DNA of 64,000 nt from Spodoptera frugiperda (lineage: Eukaryota; Arthropoda; Insecta; Lepidoptera; Noctuidae): positions 8,928,001-8,992,000 of the forward strand of contig NC_064220.1 in the NCBI RefSeq assembly GCF_023101765.2. Reading direction: 5' to 3'. The position numbers and the translations under genes are program-made. This document shows, piece by piece, positions 21,767 through 36,700 of this stretch (its first letter is position 1; every line of letters starts with the position of its first letter). The notes under the pieces were generated by a model. The model was not told where the DNA came from and did not search any database. It saw only the letters and a program-made list of their open reading frames with translations.

Positions 21767-24700
21767 CTAGAAAGCAAATAATAAAAATTATAAACAGGGT
21801 TTAATTATAATGCTTACTTAACTGATTTTGGTTACTATGTGATTATAATAAGGTACAAAAAAGAGAATGATTACTAAATTATTTCTGGGAACATTATGTC
21901 CCAACAAATAGCACTAACTATTACCTATTTTGAACTCCACAAAGCTGATAGCGTCTGATTATAACGAAATCGCCATCACATCAAACAAAAACAGTATTTG
22001 TAGTTTTTAACCAAATGTATATCGTTTATCTCACGACTGGCTAAACTGATTTCGATGTAGTTTTCAGAAAACTGTTAACCTCTTTCTTTTTTTTTTATTT
22101 CAATATTAAGTTTATTAATTACCTGTCCAATCATCTTGTACACCTTTTCTCCCTCCAAGAAGTAAGCAGAAGCGACACAGTTGAGTGCGGCGGACCTGAC
22201 GGCGTTGTCCCTGTCTCCGATGTGTCGCGCCAGTTCTTTCAGGGCCCCGCTACCACCGCTGCCCATCACCGTCGAACCGTATGTTTCTAGTAAGTGACCA
22301 ATGCACTCTAGACATTCTGTGGAAGATATTTTGATGTTAGAATGCTGTTTGTCAATCACACTAATATTATAAATGTGAAAGTTTGTTTGTTTGGATGTTT
22401 CAGATGGTTGTTTGTCATTCACGCTGAAAATACTGAACGGATTTTGACGAAATTTAGTATTACAGGCAGGGTATGAACTGATTTGGGTAATAGGATACTT
22501 TTTATCCTACGGGAACGCGGGTGAAGCCGCTGGCAAAAGCTAGTAATAATATAAAATCAGACCTTTATACGACGGGGTAGACAGACGATATAATTATTTT
22601 TAAAGCAAGGCGCTAAGAATAATTTTGTCTTTTTAAACACAATTTTCACATACACAATATGTACCTAATAGTTCCTTTTTTACAAAACACTATAACTTCA
22701 TCAACACTCTCTAAGCGCTCTATTGATAATGTGATAATAAATGCCTATTCTAAACTGATTAGCGAAACCATTTTCCTTCCTTTACCAAATGCTAATTGAT
22801 ATCATCTGTTATCATAATCATAGTACTCATAAATATTGTTTGTTATCTATTCGCAATCATTATTATAATTGTCTATCTATTACTATAGTAAATCTACTAT
22901 ACTAATACAGTAAATCTACTATACTGGTACAGTAAATCTACTATACTATAGTAAAAAATTATGTTTCTTCAACTTACCAGCTCTTTGCCTCGCGTTCTTA
23001 GACTTGAGTCCTTCCATCAAATACCCAAACAACTTGGTAACAGAATACACCACACAAATCTGCTTGAACAGAGACTTGACGCCGTTGCGCACCGTGTCCT
23101 TGGGGTCACCGACCTGTGGCCAAACAAATAACAACTTTATGTATAGGAGATAGAATATATTTTTATTTGTAGTGTTGTAGTGTTGCATGTATGGATTGTT
23201 AATCAGTACTTTAGATGTTAATTTATCTCTATTATCTGAGTACTATTATAGGAACAATTATTACTTCTAATCATTTTGTAGTAACAATACCTAATCAAGT
23301 GGAGTGGCTTAGATATTCTCAAGATCTAATAGTGATATTTATAGAATAAAGGATAGGCAGAGGTGGAAATGTTAGGTGTTAAACCCAGTTTTGATAGTTA
23401 TCAAGTTTCATAATATATGAGGACCGAAAATAACAATCAGTCAACTTTCATTAATTTGAACCTCTCGGTCATTCAAAGTTTTCAAGAGATCCTTAGAAAA
23501 TCTCTTTATATTTCGAAATACATTTTTATACACTTGGAAACTATAATGAAAATATATTGTTTTATTGCAACAAAAACATATTCAACAACATCTTACCTTC
23601 AAAACCAGATAAGGTATGAAACAGTTGGCCTCATACTCCGGCATGGTGTAGTCACTATCCATTAGATACGTGAACACGATGGAAAGGTACTCCAAGCCCT
23701 TGAGGATGACTGACGGGTTTGTGTCGAAGAACCTGAGGGTCAACCATTTGAGGACCAGGTCCAAATTGGCCATTAAAGCTTGGCCATTCTCGTGTAAGTC
23801 TTCTGATAAAGCTTCTATTGCTTTTAAGTGGTATCTGTGGAGAGAGGATTAATATTACATTCAGGTTGTTATTTATTTATGTAATTAATCTTTAATGTAC
23901 ACAATACAATTAAATAGTCGTACATAAGGTATTAATGAAAATCATCTGCTAACTGATTTAATATGGGATTCATGGTTTAAATAATTAGATTTGTATTCTT
24001 GACTAGCGATGCCCGCGGCTTGGCTAGCGTGACACACTGACGTAATTTAAAATTTAAAATCATTGTAACGAAATTGCATGGTCTATGCAACAAAATTCAC
24101 AGATTTTTATACAAACCTGAAGTCATTATGGAACATATTAGCAACCAGTTGTTTGTTCAATCCAGCGGTCGCCATCTGCTCCTTTAGAAGTTCGAAGAAC
24201 TCCTCGCGGGGAGTTGTGAAGTTCCATTTCAATACTGTGACAAAAAAAATCATCTTCAATAATAATAACTTTTAATTTTGATCCAGTTATTCAGGTGATG
24301 CATTCAAAGATTTTGTCAGTCAAAATATACACACATGCATGGAACTCGCAACAATGTCAATAAATATTTAGAATCTACAACTGTATCTTTAGTACGAGTT
24401 TTCTTTACGTTTAAAGTACATAATCGTAGCGAAAGCGCGTTCGGCGCTCTGTACCCTTAGTACGAGTTTCCTTTACGTTGAACGAAAACGAAACGAGAGC
24501 GCGTTCGGCGCTCTAGCCGATGCGAATAAATCAATCAATCATAAGGGCGGAATGTGCTCTCGTTTCGATTACTTTAAAACGTAAATCAAACTCGTACAAA
24601 GATTACTGATTGTCCGGCTCGAAAAATCCAACCAATCAGAGAGGTGAATACACGCACATTCGTTTTGATTTGACTTAACAAACTCATACTAAGGGTACAG

Positions 24701-27700
24701 ATACTTATACCCATTTCACTCCAGCTTATACATTTTAAAACCAGGCATAAATTTACTTACTACAAGTACAAACAACACATCCATACACACGCGGACAGCA
24801 AACCAAATTAATTATACTTATAAAATACCTTTACATTATCTTATATGATGTTAAATCACCCAAACATACCCAATCCTCATTGCACGCAGAAAAAACGTAT
24901 TTTGTATGAAGAAAATTATACCATAGAACGAATAACGAATGAAGAACAAAAAGGAGGTTTTATTGTTTGAAAAGTTTGTTCTAACCTTTGAGTTTTTGAT
25001 CGTCAATGATACGTTGGTTCTTGGCGTTGTTGTTCGGTAGGAGGGGGGAGCAATCCTCGTCATCTTTCTTGCCGCGGCTTGACGCTGAAGCGGATTTTGC
25101 TGGTCCCTGTAAGAAATGATTATTGAGAAATGAAATAAAAATAACCGTGGCTTAATGCCTTTTTATGTGCTCGGTACATGTATGTTAGGAGTTAATAGAA
25201 CGTAAGAGTATGTGTATTATTAAATATGGCTTCACTAGTGTATACCGACACCGGCTATCGGAGCGTGTCAAAAGACTAGTAAAATAAATTATAACTAAAA
25301 TTATTTGCCAACAAAAGACTAGAACCTAGAAACACGAAAAAGTTGCAATTACAGAAAACATCGTTACAACTTTAAACCTAATGCAACTAAACTCAAAGTT
25401 TAATTTACCTTGTCTTAATTATTCCTACATAAAACACGTTTCTCGTTTATCCTTCTTACCTTGCCCTTAACAGCAGTGCCCTTCTTCTCAGCCTCCTTCT
25501 TGAGTGCACCAGCGGACTTGACGCCGCGTGGTTCCTCCTTCTTGCCCTTAGATGGCGGTAGCGGCTGTACTGGCAAGCTTGGACGAGCCTTGTCTAATGC
25601 TGCCTGTACTACTGTTTTGGAGCCAGGCTATAAAAGGAAAATGTGTTATTATATCTATGTTTATTTGTAGCCAGATAAACCTAAATCATGTATTCTTCAA
25701 GGTAGTTAGGTAAAAGATAATTTATTGTTGTTCTAACTGACTTTGTTATCCGTATTAGTAGCATGTAGGTATTGAAAGATTATCTTGAATGCTGATTTAA
25801 AATTAAGAAATTGTCTAGAAGTCATTGAAGATGGCCTATATTCAATAGTTGATGCTTGTGGCTGATAATAAAATGATGAAGATCTTTTTTCAATACCCAA
25901 GTGTAGCGTCTGATGATAAATAGAAATATTCTAATTTATTTGTCTTGATTTGTTAAATTAATGACGAGATAGAGAAAGAAAGATAGCTTTAAACTTTTTT
26001 CTAAACAAGTCTCTATACTTAGTTCCATGTACGTACCTTCAGCTTGTCGAGTTGTTTGTGCATGGCCTCGTACCCCAGATGCAGCATGAAGGGCAGCACG
26101 CAGTCGGCCGTGACCTTGCGCACGTCGGCCGCGCGGTCCTCCAGGCACGCGTACAGGATCGGCACGCATACCGTCAGCTCCTCGCGGGGGAACGACTTCG
26201 GGGGTACTGGAAGAAATATATACTATTTAGAACATTCATATTATAGGATACGCCTCGATGGTCGAGTGCTCGCAAATGCGACTGCCGAACAAGGGGTCTC
26301 GGGTTCGATTCCCGGGTCGGGCAAAGTATTACTGGGCTTTTTTCGGATTTTCGAAAATTTCTCGGTAGTAGCACGGAGTCTGGAATTGTGTCCAGGATAT
26401 GGCAATAGGCTCACCCCCTATTACATGGGGCTTAAAACACAAATGGTGAAAAGTGGGTGTACATTGTATAGCGGCATTACGTGCCTTCGGGGATAAAAGG
26501 CATGAAGTTGTGTGTGTGGGTGTGTATTATAGGATATTAGGTGGTACATAGCGTTTCGCCTGTCTTCTTTGAGGTGGCAGACAGAGAGAAAATGAAAATT
26601 TTGGTGCACTTCGTTATTGTTCATTTGAAAAATAGATTTGAAAAATAACTGAATATAAACGTACCATTAGGCAGATGCTCAGCCAGCCACTGCAGCAGCG
26701 TAGCCCGGAGCAGTGGGCTGCCGGATTTGAGTGCGTCTAGGAGCATCTCCCCGTCGAGCGGGCAGTGCGCGCCCGCCTCGCGGCACCACGTCTCCACGCA
26801 CGACACCGCCGCCGCGCGGATCCACTGCTTGCTGTCGCCGAACGCTGGTAAGATGAAATACATAGTATTATAACTGTGTAAATGGCCTATTCTATTGACT
26901 CACAAATTGAAATTCAAAACTAAATGCGAACAAAAGTGAATGTTTGTTTGATTGGAATTTTCCGATATTCCAGCATTATTGGCAAGCTATATCTGTGACC
27001 AGTAATGACTGACAATATCACTTTAAAAACTTATAATAAATCTAAAAAACCGGCCAAGTGCGAGTCGGACTCGCTCATGAAGGGTTCCGTAACAGCAAGT
27101 AGATGACATAATATAAAAGGTGTAAAATAACTTGGTTTTACATAGTGTTTGTATGAACGACAAAGATATATTTGCGGTTTTTGAAATTTTTTTATTTCTT
27201 AAATACTAATAATGATATCTTGTTCAAACCAATTTTCGTTGTTAGTTTCCATTAAAATCTACAGCATATATTTTTTTGGTTTTCTCACTCTCTTATTTTA
27301 AAAGTTAGAGGGGGAGGACACATTTTTCCACTTTGGAAGCGTCTAACTTTCAAACGATTGATTTTGACGAAAAGTGGTTTTAGGAACCTTAATGTCTTTT
27401 TTAAAGACCTATCCATAGACACCCATCACGGATACGTAAGCTGAAAAAAAATTTTTTTTGAATCAGTTCCATGTATGGAGTTCCCCCCTTAAATTTATTA
27501 ATTTTTATTCAAAATTCTAATAGCGGTTACCGAAATACACCATCTTACAAAGTTTCAACTATGTAGGCCCAACAGTTTCGGAAATAAATGGCTGTGACAT
27601 ACGGACGGACGGACAGACAGACATGACGAATCTATAAGGGTTCCGATTTTTGCCATTTGGCTACGGAACCCTAAAAATGAACTGTGACATAACACAGGAA

Positions 27701-30700
27701 TATGCAATTTAGTATCTTTTTGTATAAATAGAAAGAATCTTTCCTATTTCTAGTAATCATAACTTATATCAATAACTCCATAGCTATAAAATATACAGCT
27801 ATGAAATGTATAGCTATAAGGTATAGAGTTAAGTAGATAGCTAAAGATTCTTCTTACCTTGGAAGAACGCAGGGAAGAAAGTCCTGACATGTGATTTACA
27901 CTTGACTCCCATGGCAGAGGCTAATGCCTCACAGATCTGCAGAGCACTCTGCGCCAGTTTGGAGTTGGAGTCTAGTAGACGCGCTGACAATGCCGCCGGC
28001 AACTCGCCCAAAGATGGTTTGATAGGCGACGAGTTTGTTATTATTGCTTTCACTTTATCCAAAGCTTCGTTACGGACCTGAAGAAATATAAATAGTTGAA
28101 AGAAAGGTAAGCATTTATAAATATGTATTATACAAAATAATAAATAACACGAAGGTTCACATTTTCAATGTAAGGTCTACTATTCACCAGTTATTGAGTC
28201 CCATATCCCATGTCCCATGAGTCTGATGTAGACTTGGCTCTACACTATACTCAATTCCAGACTCCATGCCGTTATTATCAATTTTAAAAGAAATGAAAAG
28301 GACTAAAATTTATTGATATGTTTTTGCTCGATAGTCCTCAATTAACAGTCAATCGAAGAAAATAATGTGCAGTACTATGTAGTGACAAGACTCAGTTGAA
28401 ATTAAGCGTAAATTCTCTTACATAGGTCCTATCAAAGATATCGATATAAGATTCTAAAAAGCCTTACCTTCCAGTTCTTGTCGTTGATCTCAGCAATGAG
28501 TGCCTCAGTGATGAGTGGCGCGATGTCGGTGCGCGGCCTGTTGTCGTCCACTACGACGGGCTCGTCCTCCGTCGCGTCCTCAAACGCTTCCTCTATGTCG
28601 TCCACTGACGCTTTACTTGCAGACTGGAGAGAAAATCATATGCTTAAAAAACCTTAGTCATTTAATGAGACACTTATTGTAAATTGTATTGTATATTGAC
28701 ATTGTTGTAGTTTGTCTATGTCTAGGAATGTTACGGACATGCGGCATAGCTGTTATAATGTCGCATTTGTAAAGAGGGTTGAAATTACCTAAAAGAGAAT
28801 AATACAATATTATAATAGAGAATAATATAATTTTTGGCTTACCTACTGGACCTATTTCGCTCATTTAGCGTATATTGTCAGCCAAGATGATAACAAATAT
28901 GTGGTATAAATTAAGACCTAAGAGATTTCTCCATACTGTATATTAATATTATTAATTACATTTTCCATATTTCTTACCTTACTAACAGTTCCCATCTGCC
29001 TTGTAGGCGTAGGTGGCGTGCTATTGGCATGTTTGTCTAACTCCAAGCTGATCAGTTGTTTAGTGGCTGGCTTCTCGCTGTCGAAGTGGTTGATCAGGGA
29101 CGGACCCACATATAGAGACAGGATGCCAAGGAAGTTCACTGTCGATGTACGGACATTGGGGTTTGTGGCTGATAAAGCCTTCTTGCTGTGTGCGATTATT
29201 GCTTTGATGTTCATGCTGTAAAAAAATATTTATTATTAGGTCAATATCAAAAGATAACAAACTTAGATACGATTTCAAACTGTTCTATACTACTTTGGTT
29301 TTAGTTCCACAGGTGACCGGTAGAGGCGTTATAAAGTTTACGTCGTCGCTAGCGACTATCAACAAATACTATTGCTTCAAACTCATGGTAGAGGTACTGT
29401 TATGTAGCATTATTATCTACCAAAGCAAGTTTCAAATAATAAAGCCAATTGAGTAACGAAATTGTAATATTAGAATAATGATAATTATTACTAATAAACT
29501 TACTTGAACCCAAACTCCTTTATAGCATTGGCCATCCAGTTGAACATTTCCGATTGTACTTTAGGGTTCTTCTGTGAGTCCATGGCATAAGTGAGTCCTT
29601 CATTGAGCACATGTTCTATGCCACACGCTTCAGCTAACGAGGTCAGGCAGTCCGCACAGATTGATGCACAAGATGCTTCACCTAGTTTCGTTACTACGTC
29701 TTGAATAACGAAGTCCGCTGCTGTCCTGTAAGAGAAGAATTATGTGTAACTAGCTTCTGCCAGCGGCTTCACCCGCGTTCCCGTGTGATAAAAAGTATCC
29801 TATCAAGCCAATTCCAAGTCAGATCATACCCTGTCTGTATACTAAATTTCATCAAAATCCGTTCAGTACTTTTAGCGTGATTGACGGACAAACATCCAAA
29901 CATAACAACAAACAAGCTCACATTTATAATATGTGTGTATTTTAACTTTCAAGGTTAAATTAGCTGAGCTATTATCGCCCGCATCGGTTGGTCATGATTA
30001 TGGGCCTTTAACATGGCTCAAAACTGGTCGAGTTACCCCATTGAAAAATTACGTGAGCAAGCCGTACACAACACAATTAATTTAAAAGCCCTCACAATGT
30101 ATTTATTTTGTCAACATTAGTCAACTGAATTACATTTAATAATAAATAAAAATCGCAACTTACGTGGACACAGGGAAGTTCTCAGTAATGTACTTGCAAG
30201 CTTCGAGCCTAGCTTTCAGAACCTGAACGTTGGTGTCTTTCAGGCCGGGCTTCCTGTTCAGCGTGCGATACAGTACTTGTGAGGTCGCGTCGCTTGAGGT
30301 CAGACCTTGCACTGTACTGTGGAGGCTCTGGACGGCTGATAGACGGGTCTTCCAGTTGCTGTCGCCGAGACCTGGGGATTAAGGAATTTTATTGTTAAGT
30401 TATATGTAGATGCAGTGAATATTGACACCGACTTCTCCCCCGTCATATTCAAGGTACAATAAGAACTACATATTATTTCTGAGAAATTTCAAAACTAATA
30501 TTCATGTTGCAATTTGGACGATATGCTTATAGAAAACCGGAGACTAATCTCTCGGCATTCGCGCTTGTGACTACGCAACCACGCGGCTATTAAGCCAATA
30601 TATACCAAATATAAACCAATATATACCAAATATTTTAGTAAAAAATATTTGGAGTCTTCGAATGATCAGATTTATTAGAAAGTGGCCTTACCTGAGAGTA

Positions 30701-33700
30701 CATCAGCCGGGAACAGCATCTCTGCCTTAGCGTCGACTTCCTCCTGCGACAACTCCTGTTCACGCGGCGGGCTCGGTTGGCCGCGGGACGCTGGGGCCTT
30801 CTTCGCAGGGGCTTTAGCTGGCAAATTGAAAAATGTGTTAAATAAATATTCTTCTACTTACTCATGAGAACTAGAAATCTTGGCTCAAAACTATTTACAA
30901 CTTGTCTCTGCAATCAACTTTCGAATCTATTACAAAATGATAAAGTTGAAAATCGATTATAGTTCTTGCAAAATTATGATAACAGCTCCACAACGAAATA
31001 GAATTATGTTTGATGAACTTGTAATAAGTAGAAGTTGCTTTTTTAGAGCTCGTATCATTCTTAACCTTGTGTAAAAAGATTTTACAAAGAGCCTTTTACT
31101 AATGCATTAGGTTATATAATTTAGCTGTAAGAGTAGAAATAAATAAAATTAAGAAGTCCTGCAACAAGACTTACCAGAGTTAGGTCGTTTAACAGGCTTG
31201 GGTTGCGCAGAACCGGCCGCGGGTTTAGAATCACCCCTAGCAGACGGCGATGGGTTCGGCTTAGCCTTTGCTTCCTTCTTCGGAGCCGCCACTTTCACTT
31301 GTATCACAGCCTGTAAATAAAAACGGTTGCAACATCAGTTCAACATTAAAATTTAATTAGTGTTAGATATAATACAAGTTCAATGGCAAATACATAGGAT
31401 GCAAAGTGCTACAGTTCGAATTTTTTATTTTATTTTCTCTATTAAAAAGCATTGCCCCACTGTAGGATTTCCTCCTGGATCGTGCGGGCGTTTACTAACA
31501 TACTCATTCATGAATTTGTAATTATACAAAGAGTTGCTCCGTATAGGAATCGAGCCCGATACACGCCGCGCGACAGTCCAATACCTACCGCGCCGCGTCG
31601 ACCGTGCAGTTTCAAAGTGCTAGTGTTCGATATGTCAGTACTAAAGAACACTTATCGTAAAATTGGTATTCAAACTTCGTGAATACTAATTTCTCATATA
31701 CTAAATCTTGTGTGTTAGCAGCTGAAGTAAATAAATTCGAGGCCGATCTCCGAATTTATTCAGAGATTTTGGATTACTAACAGATTTTGTTATGCACTTG
31801 CATCTTGCTTTACAGCAATGAGAGGGGTCTTACTAGTACTAAATACAAGTTTCTAGTACTACAACCTCACCATTGCACAATCCACTAACCACGGTTACAA
31901 CTACCTTGTCCGCAAACTCCTTGATCTTCTGCTCCTTCAAGGGTTCCAGTTTGCCAATGTGCGGTGCGATGTTCTTCTCTCCTACTAGTTTTGTGGCTGT
32001 ACCCAATGCTTCGGCTGCTGCGTCTCGTACTGAAGGATCTAGAAGAAAAAGTAAAGTCTTATATGGGTTTGCATATCAACACTAATATTTAGAGTACTTG
32101 ATATACTGTTTTGGATATTTTGTCTTATAGCGAGTGTATGACTAGATGCATGATACAAAGATGTAGGGATTGACATATGGTGCTCTATGGTTTCTACTTC
32201 TGAAGTTCTAAGAACGTTGCCCCAAGCTAGAATTTACTTCTGTGTCGAGTTCACATACACATGACACCCAGACCCAAGGCAACAATTTGTGGATCACACA
32301 AAGAGTTGCTCTGTGCGGGAATCGAACCCGCTACATGTTGCAGGGCGCCCGATGGCTACCTCAAAAACTGTGCTGTCGTTTATGCATGTCTGTTATTAAA
32401 GGATTTACCTATATAACTTTAAGTTACCAATTATTTATTTTTGAACACAACACAAATAAATAATCGATTTAATCTCTACAAAATGCAGAAACACTAACAT
32501 TATCAACAGAAGTAAATTTCAATTATTTTACTTACCAGCACTTTCCAGTAATTTCAATAAGCCAGCAACGTATGCCTTGATGAGTTTCTTGTTGAAGGCA
32601 GCGGGCTGTGTATGGCACAGAGCCCTGGCTAAGAACAGGGAACTTTCCGCCTTAATGGATGGGTTCTTGTTGTCGAAGGCTGCTAACATGTCTTCCATAA
32701 TGGCTTCGAGATTTGTCTGCAATTTAAAAATTAATATTGTTATTGATAAAGTCGTACTAATATTATGTTCAGTTGGCTGCGCGATATTCGCGGTGTCGTT
32801 TGTGTAATGCTGCTCATGACTGAGACATGACATGACATGAGCCCTGAGTGTGGCTTGAAACTAATCAAGTTATCTCGTAAAACAGTTAATGTCTACAAAT
32901 ATTCTAAAGCTAGAATTTTCTTGTTTGTTTGAGTTAATATCAGTAATAATTCTCGACAAACAACTTTATTTATATCTACAGTAAATACAAACACACTTAC
33001 ACAAGGATATATAGCATCGATGGCCTCTCTGAGTGCAGTGACGACATTAGTTTTCTTCTCCTTAAACTTCTCGAGTATAGCTTGCACACACGCGCAGGCG
33101 TACGGCGAGAACTTGTTGCGAAGACCTGTCGCCACCATGCCGAGCAGACGACCGCCTAACGCGACCAGCATTACGTTTGTGTCCTTTGATATCACCTGAA
33201 AATATAAATTAAATATTTTATGAGTGTTTTATTTAAAACTTACAGTTTCTAATGTTGATGGGACATGCTACACACGCTTTACTTTTTTGGAGTTAGAAGA
33301 AAAGTAGTTACCACACTCTGTCAACTTGTGTTTTTCTAGAGCAGGCATCTGAACTTTGTGAGACCAATTTTAGTTATTTAAGATATATTTTTGTATCTTG
33401 CCTTTTTTAATTATGAAATAAAGTTTTATTTTATTTTATAACTACATGTACAACATTGTAACTCACTTTTACACTCTTTAACTTTGTTAAAACAGTATCA
33501 TATCTTTTGCAACACCTATATGGTAAAACACCATCTGTAATAGAAGAAAATGTTACCTTTTTCAAAGCTCTAACTAAGTCAGCATAGTCTCCAGGTTCCA
33601 GTCTAGGAGCGGTCTTGAGGAGGTTCTCCAGAGAGTCCAGGGCTTCCTTCCTCTCCTGCCACTTCTTAGCTTCTAATTTGTCGTAGAAGTCCTTCGGCAG

Positions 33701-36700
33701 TTTGGACAGGATCTCCACTGGGTCCAGTAAATCGTAAGGGTCCATGTCCCCTGAGTCTCCGCCGCCGGTCTCGGCGTCGTCGTCTTCTGTCGTGCCTAGA
33801 CATTTTTGAAGGTTAAATTACAGATAAGAAAGGTTCATTAAAGTAATGTATAAAATCTACGTGTGGGTATACAAGCTTTCTTAACCCCTGGTATATAAGA
33901 CAACAATAGAAAATACATTGGGTCTTGCGTGGTTCCACGTTTCGGCATACGAAAGGTTACAACGATTATGCCAAAAATACTAAACAGATATTATAAAACT
34001 AAGTAATAAGAGTTGTTCTAATTCTAATAAATCAATGCGCTACTTTTGATCTTTTCTATGCAATACGTTAATGTACCTATAGGTACCATTTTAAACTCTA
34101 TGCAGAGAAAAAGTTAACCAACATAAACATTTGCTTACCATCAGCACAGTCAGCAGTAGGAGCATCTCGCACCCTGTTCTGCTGCGACCGTAGGTACCGC
34201 GTGGGCTGAGCGCCTCCACCGCCACTGCTGAACGATTCCCTGAGTTCTTGCTGTATCACTGCTTGTAAGGACGCTATGTGAGGCTCTATGGCGGCTCCTA
34301 TCCATCTGAGAAATTAAAATAAGTGAGTTACAACATGGTTTAAATACTACAAAAGGTCTGCATAAGAATTTAACGAGGTTACAGCATACATACCGCTGTA
34401 TTCAGGAGTTATTTAATGTTGTTTAACTAAGTCCTAAGCAATTATTTTAGATACAAAATCGTTACTAATAATCAATAATATATTAATATCACAATTACAA
34501 ATAATCTACAATATAAAAATAAGTCGGGTTTTTCTTACTGACGCTATAACTCCAAAACGCACGAACCGATTACCACGGTTTTGCAATCGTTGAAAAGGTT
34601 TCGGGCTCCGTGAGGTATATAGCAAAGAAAATTCAGGAAAAAATCAAGAGAACTACAGGAAAACAGGCAAAATCATTGCTGGCGAAACAGAGTTTGCCAG
34701 GCTAGTAGTTTATGTAATCATTAAATGACTCTGAGTACAGCAGTTAAAGTTCAAAATTACCTGTGCATTTCAATAACGAGAGCCTTCATTTCATCTCTCA
34801 CCCCTTTGTCTCTGTCTGACAATAATATAGGGATCTTCTTCACCATAGGTTTGATAGCTATCACTTTGTTGCCAAACTGTTTCAATGCCGTGTGCAAAGC
34901 TGACACGCAAGCTGCCACCACTTTGGGATTCTTCTGCTCCATACCTTTGATCAATTCTTCTTCCACTATTTCATGTTTTTCTATTTCTACGTACATTAGG
35001 GTTATCTGTAAGGGAATTTTGTGGTTTATAAATGGGTTTGAGAATGTTTTGCTTTTTCGGTTATACTAAAATAGGGACGAATTAGAAGTACATCACAAGG
35101 CTTAATACGAGTTTGTTTTACGTTTAACGAATTGCGTTTGGCGCTCTGATTGGTTGGCTGCCGTTTCGCGTACTAAGGGTACAGTTCACTTGATTGAAAA
35201 GACAAGTATGTGAAGACTTATGAATAAAATAAAAAAGGTAAGTATGTCTGATCTCCGTAATGCAACTACAGGGAAGCAATCACATTTGAGTCCTATGGGG
35301 AAATAACTTATACAGGTATCCTAAGATCTTTTAATATTCCAAAGTTTCCGATGTTTTTATTATTGTGAATAATAATAGTGCCATTGTTCTCAGATTTTGA
35401 GACTGAGCCTTTACATTTGCATGTCACAATTCATTTTTCATATCACACAAGGAGGAAAAATAAGCCCAGTTCATTGTATTGCCTTAAAAACATTCCTCAT
35501 TTGATCATAGGACATTGACACATTCAATTGTTCACTTTAAAACCTGACCTAGATGCAGTGTATACTGAACTGGAAGTAGGTTAAGCAAACCGCAGTTTTA
35601 ATAAAGGAATTAATATGAAAAATAATAACTTTATCATGTGGTTACATATTTCTATTGTAGTTTGGATTTCCTTGGTATAGACCGGTGATCCATTCAGTTG
35701 GAAGCTTTATAAATTCAGCTTTATTACAAAAGCATTAAGGTTGAGTTTGGATTTCCTTGTCATTGATGAGTGATCCATTCAGAGTTGGAAGTGTCTTTAT
35801 TTTCAATTCTATTTCAAAGAAATAAGGTTGAAAGTTTATGACAGCGATCGAATAAGTTGTTAACGTCATAAATGTCGAGAGTGAGTGAGGTTTCTGATGT
35901 AGGTTGACCTGTAAGGTCCGTTTATTTAGGAGAAATCTGATGTCACTAGACTTGGTCAAACCTTTTTATACATGATAGGTATGTGTCATTTGCATTCATA
36001 GCATTAGCTTTTTTATTTTCCGAAATGAGGCAAAGGTATCAAAATGCATAAAATTTCAATATAGCACAAACTCTTACTCATCGCATGAAAATCGAAACCA
36101 TTTTTATTGATTGAAGATTGGCCATGATAAACAAGATAAGATCAACATCATTATTACACTGCTATCTTGTGTCGGCAAATCATTCAATTGATTCGATACC
36201 GAAGACCTTCGACCGTAACTGGGTATCATTAAACAGCTGTTAACACAATCAGAATGCAGTCTTGGACGCGCTACTTATGAGGAGACTCTACTTTGGTAGT
36301 GAGGTCATTGGTTTTGAATTCGATCTCATTTTAGTAGGCGACTGTACGTATTTGTATATAAAACTATATACTACCTAAGTTATTTACGAGTATACTAGTA
36401 CGAATTGAGACTAATAAGTTTAGTATTTAGCCTTTAGCTTTTTTTGCAGTTTTTAGTCTACATTTGTATCGCTTTGCAATATCAAGTTATCATGTTATGA
36501 ACAATATGTGTAACACAATGCCAATGCCATTTAATTTTAATCACTGAAGATTTCTTTAGGGCGGTAAATCATTCAATGACTTCTCCCACCATGGTCGAGG
36601 CGAGAGGGAGTGTCAGACTCTTACTGACTAAAAACTATCCCGCTCCTATTCCTACTGTTCCAGCCGGAGACCCGGTAAACCCGCTAGGTAGTCCGCAGAT

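Noticed and set aside
26251..26330. Functional tRNA gene
   Set aside because: A and B boxes are present, but no closing acceptor stem was seen, and a 12-bp duplication bounds a 274-bp SINE.
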